Origin: Bradyrhizobium sp. LMTR 3
GTDB taxonomy: Bacteria; Pseudomonadota; Alphaproteobacteria; Rhizobiales; Xanthobacteraceae
Length of the DNA: 64,000 nt
NCBI RefSeq assembly: GCF_001693485.1
Contig: NZ_MAXC01000015.1
Coordinates: 27,436 to 91,435, forward strand
Reading direction: 5' to 3'
Part shown: piece by piece, positions 27,337 through 36,336 of the stretch
Numbering within the stretch: the stretch's first letter is position 1
How the letters are laid out: the number at the start of each line of letters is the position of its first letter
Made by a program: the position numbers and the translations under genes
The notes under the pieces: model-generated
What the model saw: only the letters and a program-made list of their open reading frames with translations
The model's database searches: none
What the model was told of the DNA's origin: nothing

Positions 27337-27669
27337 TCAAACCGCCTCTGCATTGAGCCGCGACCGCCAATGCAGCGCGCGCTCCTTCAGCAGCGCGTCG
27401 CGGATATAGGGCGTCTCTTCCTCCTCCAGCCGCTCGCATGTCTCGAACGTCAGGCTGTCGGGCCCATGCGCAGTCCACGCTGCCTGCAGGCTGCGGCAGG
27501 AGTGGCTGCCTTGGCGAAGTGTGAACCAGATGCGGTTCTGGATTTTTTCGAGATTGGGCGTCTGGCCGACCCATGTCTCGGAGGTCGCCTTGCAGCGGAT
27601 GACGAAGACCCCCGCGATGGTCTTCCGCTCCTTGTAGGCGGCAATGGCTGCCTTTCGGGCTGATGTCAC
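27337..27669 (-). CDS. GIY-YIG-like nuclease domain protein
   Basis: 110 aa. The GIY-YIG core is degenerate: AGVFVIRCKATSETWVGQT replaces GIYxIxN...YVGQT, followed by a basic helix and an acidic stretch (CERLEEEETPYI). Small proteins of this kind are frequent in Bradyrhizobium; whether they cleave DNA is untested. The first Tyr of GIY is Phe, which may matter for catalysis. A perfect 20-bp palindrome (27733-27752) lies 63 bp upstream. Confidence 0.72.
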   Translation of the reverse strand: MTSARKAAIAAYKERKTIAGVFVIRCKATSETWVGQTPNLEKIQNRIWFTLRQGSHSCRSLQAAWTAHGPDSLTFETCERLEEEETPYIRDALLKERALHWRSRLNAEAV

Positions 27670-27732
27670 GGGATGCCTCGCGGGAAATTGTCAGGGTCGG
27701 TGGAGGCACTAACAGACTGGCCGGCCAGCGTC

Positions 27733-27752
27733 AATATTACCCGGGTAATATT
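27733..27752 (-). promoter_or_regulatory. Perfect 20-bp palindrome, operator candidate
   Basis: AATATTACCCGGGTAATATT, every base paired, in the 100-bp space between two minus-strand genes, 63 bp ahead of the GIY-YIG start. Symmetric sites of this length suit a homodimeric regulator such as TetR, MarR or ArsR. The cognate regulator is not apparent nearby. Confidence 0.6.
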
Positions 27753-27768
27753 TGTCGTCACAGAGGCT

Positions 27769-28440
27769 TCACGGCCGCTGCGGGAGCAGGCTGAACTCGA
27801 GCTCGCGAAAACTGGTGTAGTTCCTGCGGATCCACTGATGCAGCTCGGTCGACGAGTCCCGCTCGTTGCGCAGGTAGTTGGTGAAGGAAAAGGTCACCCG
27901 GTCGATATAGGTCTTCAGGAACGAGGGCAGCGCCGATATGCGCAGCACCCGCCCCAAGCCCATCGCCTCGGGTAGTTCGCCACGCACCACATACTCGTTG
28001 TCGATCGTAATCAGCGCTTTCAGCGGGATCTGCTCCCGTAACGTCGAATAGGCGCGCGCGGAAACGCGGTCGGTATCCGCCACGAACAGGATGATCGGCG
28101 CCACGCCACGCCGTGCGGCCTCCTTTAGGAAACCGATCTCGTTGATCATCTTGAAGAACTCGTCGAACGCATGAAAGCCGAGGTCGATCACCTTGGCGAC
28201 GCCGTCGTCGACGATCAGGCGATCCATGAGCTGCATCTTGCCATAGGTGTCCATCACGTCGGCCGTCTCGGTGATGCGCGGCAGATATTCGAGCAGCGAT
28301 GGTTCCTTCAGATTGATGTCGAAGGAAGATACCATCCCGTCCTTCAGCAGCAGAAACTCGCTCAACAGGCGCGCGAGCAGCGTCTTGCCGACCAGCGGCC
28401 GGGGTGAGCAGATGATGTAGACAGGCGTGGAGCTCATCAC
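27769..28440 (-). CDS. P-loop NTPase, MinD/ParA-like (SIMIBI), function unknown
   Basis: 223 aa. The Walker A is deviant: SPRPLVGKTLLARLLSEFLL, with a Lys-Thr but an atypical lead. FDINLKEPSLLEYLP resembles the switch region, and PIILFVADTDRVSARAY the Walker B/G4 region. Member of a pair with the next ATPase gene upstream (28497-29249) on the same strand; the two probably evolved by duplication. Role unknown. Start could be M1 or M2. Confidence 0.62.
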   Translation of the reverse strand: MMSSTPVYIICSPRPLVGKTLLARLLSEFLLLKDGMVSSFDINLKEPSLLEYLPRITETADVMDTYGKMQLMDRLIVDDGVAKVIDLGFHAFDEFFKMINEIGFLKEAARRGVAPIILFVADTDRVSARAYSTLREQIPLKALITIDNEYVVRGELPEAMGLGRVLRISALPSFLKTYIDRVTFSFTNYLRNERDSSTELHQWIRRNYTSFRELEFSLLPQRP

Positions 28441-28496
28441 CCGCTATATCAAGGGAATTTTTCGCCTAATCCAGCCCCGTCGCGGCGGCTATCCGA

Positions 28497-29249
28497 CTAT
28501 TTTTCGCCGCCGCGCACGCTAGGCTTGGCACCGACGAGATCGGTCAGCTTGATGCGGTCGAACTCGCTCCAGACGTTGGCGAGCCAATGCCGGACATAGC
28601 CGCGCAGCACGAACGAATAGTTCGCGGCCTCGTCGTCCTTGCCCTTGTTGGCGACGAATTTGAGGAACGGCACCGAGGAAACCTCGACCTGCTCATAGGC
28701 CATCTCATTGAGCTTGGGGATCGTGAGGTCGGTGGCGTCCTTGATGCGGTGAAAGTAGGAGTTGTAGGTCGACTGATCCCACTGGAAGAACTGGGTGTCG
28801 TTGATGAAGTTCTTCACCAGGAAATACTTGGCGCCCTGCATGAAGTTCGCGGTCTCGGCGATTTCGTCCAGCGAGGCGATCGAGGGGCCCAGTATATGGA
28901 ACACGGCAAAGGTGATCTGCCCGGCCTTTGCGGCATCGAGAAAGCCGATGTCGCGCAGCGAGGCCAGCGCCGGCGACAGCAGTCCGGCGCGGACATCGAT
29001 CACGGTGACGGAGGGGCTGACTGCGTTCAGCGTATCGAAGATCTTCATCTGATCCGATGTCGTCGTCATGTCGACGATCTCGGTGATGTCGGGGTGGAAG
29101 CGCTTTAGGGTTCCGCGCGGGGATTCGGTGTCGAATGCCCGGGTCGGCACGTTATTGGCGCTGAAATAATCCAGGAGCGTCCGCGACACGGTCGTCTTGC
29201 CGACCCCGCCTTTGTCCGCGCCCACCACAATCACGACTGGCTTTGCCAT
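28497..29249 (-). CDS. ParA/MinD-like ATPase, function unknown
   Basis: 250 aa. A clean deviant Walker A, GADKGGVGKTTVSRTLLDYF, with the signature Lys of ParA/MinD ATPases, then FDTESPRGTLKRF (switch I) and TVIDVRAGLL (switch II). The start ATG at 29249 has AAGGGA just upstream; a frame extension to 29324 lacks one. Sits upstream of a second, degenerate ATPase gene; no ParB or MinE partner is adjacent. Could position a cell structure or act as a regulatory ATPase. Confidence 0.75.
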   Translation of the reverse strand: MAKPVVIVVGADKGGVGKTTVSRTLLDYFSANNVPTRAFDTESPRGTLKRFHPDITEIVDMTTTSDQMKIFDTLNAVSPSVTVIDVRAGLLSPALASLRDIGFLDAAKAGQITFAVFHILGPSIASLDEIAETANFMQGAKYFLVKNFINDTQFFQWDQSTYNSYFHRIKDATDLTIPKLNEMAYEQVEVSSVPFLKFVANKGKDDEAANYSFVLRGYVRHWLANVWSEFDRIKLTDLVGAKPSVRGGEK

Positions 29250-29413
29250 GGAATTCCCTTGAACTGCAGCTCCGACCGCGGGGAGCGGTCGGCACGCCCC
29301 ATTCCCTGCTTTGGGCGCGAACATGGCAGAAACAAGGGATAATTCAATTCATTAGACGGCTGTCGCCATTATTCGCACGGAATTCGTTAATCCCGCGCGT
29401 CGGCGGGCGCCGT

Positions 29414-30607
29414 TTAGCGATGCGGGCCCCAAGGGCCGTCCAGGGGGCCGGGGCGGGTGCCCGGAACGCCGGCGGGATCGCTGGCGTCGCCCCACGGGCC
29501 GCGGGAAACCGGCGGCTGGAGTTGCTCCGTGGCCGATTCCTCCGAATCATCGGGTTCATCCGCCGTATCCGACGGGAGGGCGAGCGGGCCGGGATCATGG
29601 CCACCGGCAAACTGCACCAGCGCCTTGACGCGCCTGTCGACTGACGGATGGGTCGCGAACAGGTCGGCAAAGCCTTCGCGCGGATTGTCGACACAGAGCT
29701 CCATCACCGCAGACGTCGCGCCGGGCAGCTCGCCGCGATTTTCGATCTTGCGCAGCGCCGTGATCATGGCGTCGGGGTTCTTGGTCAGTTCGACCGAGCC
29801 GGCGTCGGCCAATAGTTCGCGCGACCGCGACAGCGCCAGCTTGACGACTTGCGACAACAGCCAGGCCAGCAGGATCAGCACGACCGCGATAATGATCGCC
29901 ATGACGGCGCCGCCGCCGCCCTTGCCGCGGTTGGACGACGAGGAGGAGGAGGACGATGAGGAAGATGACGAGGACGACCAGTCACTGCCGGTGGAGTTCC
30001 ACGACAGGTTGGTAAACGTTCGAAAGAACAGTTCGCCGAAGAAGCCCACCACGCCGGCGATGATCATGGCGATCACCATCAACTGCACGTCGCCGTTGCG
30101 GATATGCGTGAGCTCGTGGCCGAGCACGGCCTCGATCTCCTGGTCGTTGAGCGCCTGCAGAAGGCCGGACGTGACCGTGATGGAATATTGCCGCTGGTTG
30201 AGCCCGGTGGCGAAGGCGTTAAGCGCCGGGCTGTCCATTACCTTCAATCTCGGCATCGTGATGCCGCGCGAGATGCAGAGGTTTTCCAGGAGATTATAGA
30301 GCCGCGGCTGCTGCTGCCGCGTCACGCTCTCGCCGCCGGTCACGGCGTCGATCATGTTCTGGTGGAAGAAATAAGCGATCACGATCCAAAGCGCGGCGAT
30401 GATCGTCGCATAGGGGAAGGCTGCGATCAGGTCGCGCGAGGCGCGCGTCAGATAATAGTTGAGTGAAGCACCGCTATTGAGCACCACTTCGGCAACCAGC
30501 GCGCCGGCGAAGACCAGCACGTAGATCAGCAGAAACAGCCCGGCGAGCAGCAGCATCGAACGAAACTTGTTCGATGCGATATGCGTGTAGAGACCATACG
30601 CGGCCAT
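29414..30607 (-). CDS. M48 family membrane metalloprotease, HtpX-like, with poly-Ser linker
   Basis: 397 aa. Two N-terminal membrane helices (about 15-45 and 60-85), zinc motif HELTHIRNGDVQ, then two more helices and the Glu ligand in SRSRELLADAGSVEL. Degrades misfolded membrane proteins. A run of about 15 serines coded by mixed TCN codons (around 29935-29980) precedes a glycine-rich piece before the third helix. The C-terminal 60 residues are Pro/Gly rich. Part of a pair with the lemA-type gene upstream. Confidence 0.88.
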   Translation of the reverse strand: MAAYGLYTHIASNKFRSMLLLAGLFLLIYVLVFAGALVAEVVLNSGASLNYYLTRASRDLIAAFPYATIIAALWIVIAYFFHQNMIDAVTGGESVTRQQQPRLYNLLENLCISRGITMPRLKVMDSPALNAFATGLNQRQYSITVTSGLLQALNDQEIEAVLGHELTHIRNGDVQLMVIAMIIAGVVGFFGELFFRTFTNLSWNSTGSDWSSSSSSSSSSSSSSSNRGKGGGGAVMAIIIAVVLILLAWLLSQVVKLALSRSRELLADAGSVELTKNPDAMITALRKIENRGELPGATSAVMELCVDNPREGFADLFATHPSVDRRVKALVQFAGGHDPGPLALPSDTADEPDDSEESATEQLQPPVSRGPWGDASDPAGVPGTRPGPLDGPWGPHR

Positions 30608-30621
30608 AGTGCGTTACCACG

Positions 30622-30721
30622 CGTCATTCCGGGGCGCCGCAAAGCGGCGAACCCGGAATCTCATCGAGCCCCAACATCTCGAGATTCCGGGTTCACGCCG
30701 TTGGCGTGCCCCGGAATGACG
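30622..30721. repeat. Intergenic repeat, CGTCATTCCGGGGC family
   Basis: Starts CGTCATTCCGGGGCGCCGC and ends GCCCCGGAATGACG, with the inner pair AACCCGGAATCTC / GAGATTCCGGGTT. Related elements at 31440 and 32555. It fills the gap between the M48 protease and LemA genes, so it could alter mRNA stability of the pair. Confidence 0.88.
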
Positions 30722-30743
30722 AAAGAGAGACATTGGGCGACCC

Positions 30744-31304
30744 TCAGAACTTCACGCTCGGCACTGTCTCGACTTCGGTGCGGCTGGTGCCGAGATCGAA
30801 GAATTCCTTGCGGGTGAAGCCGAACATGCCGGCAAACAGCGCTGCCGGAAGCTGCTGGATGCCGGTGTTGTATTCCTGGACGGCGTTGTTGAAGAAGCGG
30901 CGGCTCGCCGCGATCTTGTTTTCGAGGTCGGAGAGTTCGCTGGCAAGTTGCTGGAAATTGGCGTTGGCCTTGAGGTCCGGATAGGCCTCCGACAGCGCGA
31001 TCAGTCGGCCGAGCGCGCCGCTCAACTGGTTCTCCGCGGCCGATACCTGGGCCGGTCCCTGCGCCGACATCGCGGAATTGCGCGCCTTGATGACGTCGTC
31101 GAGCGTGCCGCGCTCGTGGCTGGCGTAACCCTTCACGGTCTCGACCAGGTTCGGGATCAGGTCGTGGCGCTGCTTGAGCTGCACGTCGATATCGGCAAAG
31201 GCCTGGCCGACGCGCTGGCTGAGCGCGACGAGGCGGTTATACGCAGCGAAGGCAAACAGCACGATGATGACGATGACGCCGAGAACGATCCAGCCGGTCG
31301 ACAT
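30744..31304 (-). CDS. LemA family protein
   Basis: 186 aa, N-terminal membrane helix (about residues 4-24), then the LemA helical bundle with NRLVALSQRVGQAFADIDVQLKQRHDLIPNLVETVKGY and QQLPAALFAGMFGFTRKEFF. LemA proteins often pair with HtpX-like proteases, as here. Function unresolved; likely periplasmic or membrane-surface. Confidence 0.92.
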   Translation of the reverse strand: MSTGWIVLGVIVIIVLFAFAAYNRLVALSQRVGQAFADIDVQLKQRHDLIPNLVETVKGYASHERGTLDDVIKARNSAMSAQGPAQVSAAENQLSGALGRLIALSEAYPDLKANANFQQLASELSDLENKIAASRRFFNNAVQEYNTGIQQLPAALFAGMFGFTRKEFFDLGTSRTEVETVPSVKF

Positions 31305-31439
31305 GATGGAGAACTCCTAAAGGGGACGAAAGACAGCGAACCTAGACGAAAACCGGGGCGTGCGGCAGCCCGCCCGTGAGGTGGGGCATGGCTTTAGTCG
31401 GAAGTGGGCCAGGATAAGTTCAAGACCAAACGCTCTGCA

Positions 31440-31563
31440 GTCATTCCGGGATGGTGCGCTAGCACCAGACCTCAGATGCGCAATTGCGCATCGGGGAATC
31501 TCGAGATTCTCAGGGGCGCAAGGGCGCCCCATAGTTCGATGCTTCGCATCGCCCCGGAATGAC
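31440..31563. repeat. Intergenic repeat, GTCATTCCGGG family
   Basis: GTCATTCCGGGATGGTGCG...CGCCCCGGAATGAC, 124 bp with internal hairpins such as GGATGGTGCGCTAGCACCA, TGCGCAATTGCGCA and GAATCTCGAGATTC. Same family as 30622 and 32555. Confidence 0.88.
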
Positions 31564-31566
31564 GGA

Positions 31567-32535
31567 TCAACTAACGGCATCGCCCCACCGCCAGCGCCGG
31601 GCACTGGCATACTCGGCCTTGGCGCGGCGTGGCACGTGCGTGAAGCTGAGACCTTCCGGCGTGCAGAGCTTGGCCGTGATTTCAACCTTGCCGACCGCCG
31701 GCTGCGCCAGTACCCGCGACGGACGCCGTTCCACCGCCGCGCGCGTCAACGCGACATAGGAGAATTTCTCGTCCTCGTATGGCAGCTCCGCGCCCTTGAC
31801 CTGCTTGTGCGCGCGTGAGCGCTGCAGGCGCTGGGTGAAATGGCACCAGTCCGGTGCTTGTAGCGGGCATTGGCTGTCGTGCGGGCAGGGGGCGGCGACA
31901 TGTGCGCCAAGCGCGATCAGGTGCGCGCGCAGCGCAATGATCCGGGCATAGCCGGCGGGCGTGCCGGGTTCGACCACGAGCAGCGTGTCGTGGGTCTTCT
32001 GCCACAACAGTTCGGCGAGCGCGCGTTGCTCGGCGTCGCCGATCTCGCCGATCATGTAGCTTGCCACGACAAGGTCTGCCGTATCCGCTTTGGCAAGCGC
32101 GGCGCGGGCCTCGCCGAGCTGGTAGCCGATGTCGCGTAGCCGCGTGCTGTTGCGCGCCAGATCCAGCGCCAGCGCACGCAACGCCGCGTTGGCATCCAGC
32201 AGCTTGAAATCTCTTAGCGACGGGAATGCTTCGGCCGCTGCCCATGTGGCCGTGCCCGGCCCGGCGCCGACGTCGAGCACGGTCTTTGGCGCGAAGTCAG
32301 GTCTGTTCTCGACGAGGGCGTTCAGGCTGGCCGTGACCGCGGCATAGGTTGCCGGCATCCGCGCCAGCGCATAGGCGAGCGCGTCCGTCTCCGAGCGGAT
32401 GGTCGTGGAGCCGCCGCCTTCACGGTAGTTCTTCGAGATGGCGGCTGCGCGGCCGGCGGCGTCGCTGCGCGAGAAGCCCCGCAGCTTGCCGTCGAGCGCG
32501 GCTTTCAGCTCAGTGGGGAGGTCGGGTGAGGTCAT
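31567..32535 (-). CDS. Rsm22-like ribosome-associated methyltransferase homologue
   Basis: 322 aa. SAM-binding motif LDVGAGPGTATWAA and D/N segment (KLLDANAAL) as in Rsm22, an RNA methyltransferase-like protein of small-subunit assembly. Four Cys in CPHDSQCPLQAPDWCHF and a later KLCTPEG are the Fe-S cluster candidates of the family. Start set at the second ATG (32535); the first (32559) lies in the repeat upstream. Unlike true methyltransferases, substrate is not established. Confidence 0.85.
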   Translation of the reverse strand: MTSPDLPTELKAALDGKLRGFSRSDAAGRAAAISKNYREGGGSTTIRSETDALAYALARMPATYAAVTASLNALVENRPDFAPKTVLDVGAGPGTATWAAAEAFPSLRDFKLLDANAALRALALDLARNSTRLRDIGYQLGEARAALAKADTADLVVASYMIGEIGDAEQRALAELLWQKTHDTLLVVEPGTPAGYARIIALRAHLIALGAHVAAPCPHDSQCPLQAPDWCHFTQRLQRSRAHKQVKGAELPYEDEKFSYVALTRAAVERRPSRVLAQPAVGKVEITAKLCTPEGLSFTHVPRRAKAEYASARRWRWGDAVS

Positions 32536-32554
32536 GGGATCGCCGTCGTTCAGA

Positions 32555-32635
32555 GTCATTCCGGGATGGTCCGAAGGACCAGACCCGGAATCTCGAGATT
32601 CCGGGTTCGTCGCTTACGCGCCGCCCCGGAATGAC
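32555..32635. repeat. Intergenic repeat, GTCATTCCGGG family
   Basis: GTCATTCCGGGATGGTCCGAAGGACCA...GCCCCGGAATGAC, shorter version of the element at 31440. It lies between the Rsm22 gene and smc. Confidence 0.88.
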
Positions 32636-32645
32636 GGACCAACAA

Positions 32646-35600
32646 TCACGCCACGTTCTGATCCAAAATCTTCACGGCGTCGTCGAGGCCGACCGAGACC
32701 AGTTGCGAGACGCCGCGTTCGGCCATGGTGACGCCGAACAGCCGGTTCATCCGCGCCATCGTGATCGGGTTGTGCGTGATGATGATGAAGCGGGTTTCCG
32801 TCGACGAGGTCATCTCGTGCAGCAGGTTGCAGAACCGCTCCACATTGTGGTCGTCGAGCGGCGCGTCGACTTCGTCCAGCACGCAGATCGGCGATGGGTT
32901 GGTGAGGAACACCGCGAAGATCAGCGCCAGCGCGGTCAGCGCCTGCTCGCCACCCGAAAGCAGCGACAGCGTCTGCGGCTTCTTGCCGGGTGGTTTGGCG
33001 ATGATTTCGAGGCCGGCTTCCAGCGGATCGTCGCTCTCGATCAGATGAAGCGCCGCTTCGCCGCCGCCGAACAATTCGACGAACAGCCGCTTGAAGTGCT
33101 CGTTGACGGTCTCGAACGAGGTCAACAGCCGCTCGCGGGCTTCCTTGTTGAGGCTCTGGATGCCCTGGCGCAGCCGCTTGATGGCTTCGACCAGATCGTC
33201 GCGCTCGGTGGTCAGCGCCGTGTGCTGGGTCTCGACCTCGCGCAACTCTTCCTCGGCGCGCAGATTGACGGCGCCGAGGCGCTCGCGGTCGCGGCGCAGC
33301 TTTTCGAGGCTTTCCTCGATTTCGGAAAGCGGCGGCAATTCCGCACCGGGCTCGATCTCGGCGAGCGCGGCGACCGCGTGCGGTTCGACTTCGAGCATGT
33401 CGTGGATTTCGCGCTCGATGTCGGAAAGCCGGCGCTTGGTGCCCTCCATGCGTTCCTCGGCGCGGGCGCAGGCCTCGCGGGAAGAGGAGAGCGCTTCGAG
33501 CGACGCCTTGGCTGCGCGATCGGTCTCCGCCATCAGGCTTTCGGCGGCGGCCAATGCGTCGGCGGCGACGCGGCGGGCGCCTTCGGCGGATTCGATTTCG
33601 TTGATCAGCGCGCGGCGCTTTTCGGCAAACACGGCCGGCGCATTTTCAAGCTCGGCGCGCTCGGCCGTTACTTCGGTGATGCGCGCCTCGACGGTGGCGA
33701 CCTGTGACGCCGAGCTCTGCTTGCGGTTCTGCCATTCGGTGCGTTCGGCCGTGATCGCCTGTACGCGCTTGTCGGCCAATTCAGCCTCGCGCGCCAGCGC
33801 CTGGGCTTCGGCCCGCACCTGCGCGGCAAAGCGGCGGTGTCCATCGATCTCGGTGCGAACGGCGCTCAGTTTCGCTTCCGTCTCATCCGTCGGCGGCAGT
33901 TCGGTCAGCGCGGCAGTGGCGCTTTCATGCGCGGCCTCCGCTTCGCTGCGGTCGGCGGCAAGGCGGGTATGGGCCTCGGTCAGCGCGGATTTGCGCGCGG
34001 CGTGGCGATTGATCTCGCGCTCGGTCGCGGCATGGCGTTCGCGCGCCGCATCGGCCTCGCGCTGCGCGGCCCGCCAGGCCTCGCGGGCGGCGGTTTCGGC
34101 GGCGGATGCCGCCTTCAGTTCCGCCTCGGCGTGTTCCAGGGCCTGCCGCTTGGCAGCGGCATCGGCGCGGGCCTGTTCCAGCTCGTGTTCGATGTCGACC
34201 AGGCGGGCGCGTTCGGCCAGACGCCGAGCGGCACCGGTCGGCGCATGCGCGGCGGCGACAAAGCCGTCCCAGCGCCAGACGTCGCCTTCCAGCGAGACCA
34301 ACCGCTGGCCGGTCTTCAATTGCGAAACGAACTCCGCGCCACGCTCCTTCGGCACGACGCCGATTTGCGCCAGACGGCGCGCCAGTTCGGCCGGCGCCTC
34401 GACATGCGCAGCCAACGCATCCACGCCCTCCGGCAGGGCCGGATCGTCGAAGCTTGCACCGGCATTGGTCCAGCGCATCGGCGCGGAGGGATCGACGGGC
34501 GCGTCAAGATCGTCGCCGAGGACGGCGCCGAGCGCCTTCTCATAGCCCTTGGCGACGGTGACGCCGTCGATGATCGGCGGCCACAGATTCTTGGTCTCGA
34601 CATTGACCAGTTTTGAAATCGTGCGCGCTTCGGTCTCGAGCCGCTGCACGCGCTTTTCTGCCTCCGTGAGCGGGGCGCGGGAAGCTTCGAGCTTCTGCCG
34701 TGCGGCGATGTGGCCGGTCTCGTTGGCTTGCGCTGCCGCCTCGGATACGGCCAGCGTTTCCTGCGCGGTTTCCATGGCAGCGGCGAGCGCGTCGAGGTCG
34801 CCGAGATTGCCGGTCTCGTCGCTGAGCTTCTGCTCGTCGGCCGCGACGCTGGCAATTTCCTGGTCGAGCCGGGCCAGCCGGTCGCGATGGGTGCGCACGC
34901 CGGCCTCTAACTGGTTGCGCTTGGCCGTGAGGTCGGCGAGCGCGGTGGTCAGTTCGCCGAACATGCGCTCGGCGGCGGCCAGTGTCGCTTCCGCTTCCGA
35001 CACGCGCTCGTCGACGCCAGAACGCTTTTCGACGCGTGACTTGATCTCTTCCTTCAGCTCGGCGTCCTCGGTGTCGAGGCGCTGCAGCGCGATCTCGGCA
35101 TCGGATGTCTGCTGCTGTTCGCGCGCGATGTCGGCGGCGAACTGATTCAGCCGCCGGTCGAGCTCGGCGACGCGCTCCTTGGCGCGCTCTTCCTCGCGGT
35201 CGAGCTGTTCGCGGGCGTTGGTGAGGCGCTGCAGCCCGGCCGCGGCGCGGGCTTCGCCTTCGCGCAAGGCCGGCAATTCGGAGGCGCGGATCGCCTGGAT
35301 ACGCGCCGCTTCGGCCTGCTCGCGGGTGCGCTCGGCCATCTCGCGAACGTTGATGTCGTGCGTATTCGCGGCTTCCGCGACGTCGGTATTGGCCTCGAGC
35401 CAGCGCAGGTGGAACAGCGTGGCCTCGGCCTTGCGCACCTTGGCCGCAACTTCGCGGAACCGGATAGCCTGGCGCGCCTGCTTCTTCAGCCCGTCGATCT
35501 GACCGGAGAGTTGCCCGATGACGTCCTCGACGCGGGTGAGGTTGGTTTCGGCAGCCTTCAGCCGCAACTCGGCCTCGTGGCGGCGGGCGTGGAGGCCGGC

Positions 35601-36110
35601 GACGCCGGCGGCGTCTTCCAGCACGCGGCGGCGCTGCTCGGGTTTGGCCTGAATGATCTCGCCGATCTTGCCCTGGTGAACCAGCGCCGGCGACCGCGCG
35701 CCGGTGGCGGCGTCGGCAAACAGGATCTGCACGTCGCGGGCGCGAACGTCGCGGCCGTTGATGCGATAGACCGACCCGGCCTCGCGCTCGATGCGGCGGG
35801 AGATTTCCAGCACCTGGCTGTCATTGACCGCGGCCGGCGCCGTGCGATCGGCATTGTCGATCGTCATCGTGACTTCGGCGTGGTTGCGCGCCGGACGGTT
35901 GCCGGAACCGGCGAAGATCACCGCATCCATGTCGGCGGCGCGCAGCGATTTGTGCGAGGTTTCGCCCATCGCCCAGCGCAAGGCTTCGACCAGGTTCGAC
36001 TTGCCGCAGCCGTTCGGTCCGACCACGCCGGTGAGGCCGGGTTCGATCATGAAATCAGTGGGTTCGACGAACGACTTGAAACCGTGGAGGCGGAGGCGCG
36101 TGAGTTTCAT
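32646..36110 (-). CDS. smc: Chromosome segregation ATPase SMC
   Basis: 1154 aa. N-terminal Walker A GVVGPNGCGKSNLVEALRW, long coiled coils (about 170-490 and 650-1000) around a hinge near residues 500-640, C-terminal ABC signature LLSGGEQALTALAL and Walker B ICVLDEVDAPLDD. Compacts and segregates chromosomes with ScpAB. Start is M46 of the longest frame (36110), where MKLTRLRLHGFKSFVEP, the usual SMC start, begins. Confidence 0.95.
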   Translation of the reverse strand: MKLTRLRLHGFKSFVEPTDFMIEPGLTGVVGPNGCGKSNLVEALRWAMGETSHKSLRAADMDAVIFAGSGNRPARNHAEVTMTIDNADRTAPAAVNDSQVLEISRRIEREAGSVYRINGRDVRARDVQILFADAATGARSPALVHQGKIGEIIQAKPEQRRRVLEDAAGVAGLHARRHEAELRLKAAETNLTRVEDVIGQLSGQIDGLKKQARQAIRFREVAAKVRKAEATLFHLRWLEANTDVAEAANTHDINVREMAERTREQAEAARIQAIRASELPALREGEARAAAGLQRLTNAREQLDREEERAKERVAELDRRLNQFAADIAREQQQTSDAEIALQRLDTEDAELKEEIKSRVEKRSGVDERVSEAEATLAAAERMFGELTTALADLTAKRNQLEAGVRTHRDRLARLDQEIASVAADEQKLSDETGNLGDLDALAAAMETAQETLAVSEAAAQANETGHIAARQKLEASRAPLTEAEKRVQRLETEARTISKLVNVETKNLWPPIIDGVTVAKGYEKALGAVLGDDLDAPVDPSAPMRWTNAGASFDDPALPEGVDALAAHVEAPAELARRLAQIGVVPKERGAEFVSQLKTGQRLVSLEGDVWRWDGFVAAAHAPTGAARRLAERARLVDIEHELEQARADAAAKRQALEHAEAELKAASAAETAAREAWRAAQREADAARERHAATEREINRHAARKSALTEAHTRLAADRSEAEAAHESATAALTELPPTDETEAKLSAVRTEIDGHRRFAAQVRAEAQALAREAELADKRVQAITAERTEWQNRKQSSASQVATVEARITEVTAERAELENAPAVFAEKRRALINEIESAEGARRVAADALAAAESLMAETDRAAKASLEALSSSREACARAEERMEGTKRRLSDIEREIHDMLEVEPHAVAALAEIEPGAELPPLSEIEESLEKLRRDRERLGAVNLRAEEELREVETQHTALTTERDDLVEAIKRLRQGIQSLNKEARERLLTSFETVNEHFKRLFVELFGGGEAALHLIESDDPLEAGLEIIAKPPGKKPQTLSLLSGGEQALTALALIFAVFLTNPSPICVLDEVDAPLDDHNVERFCNLLHEMTSSTETRFIIITHNPITMARMNRLFGVTMAERGVSQLVSVGLDDAVKILDQNVA

Positions 36111-36336
36111 GAACACAAATCTCTGTTGGCCGGGCGCGAATCTCCCTGCCGTGACAATACCATAGAAGGCAATGTCAGTGTGGATGAGCCGCTCGTTGCG
36201 GCGCTTATGAGCCGCGACAATGGCGAGGCCGAGGCCGGAGAGCAACGCCCCCGCAGGGCTTTTCCCAAGGGATTTGAGGCGCTTGTGTGGCGCCTTTTGC
36301 TGGACTTACGAGCGCGAATGAATCCGATCGCGCGAA

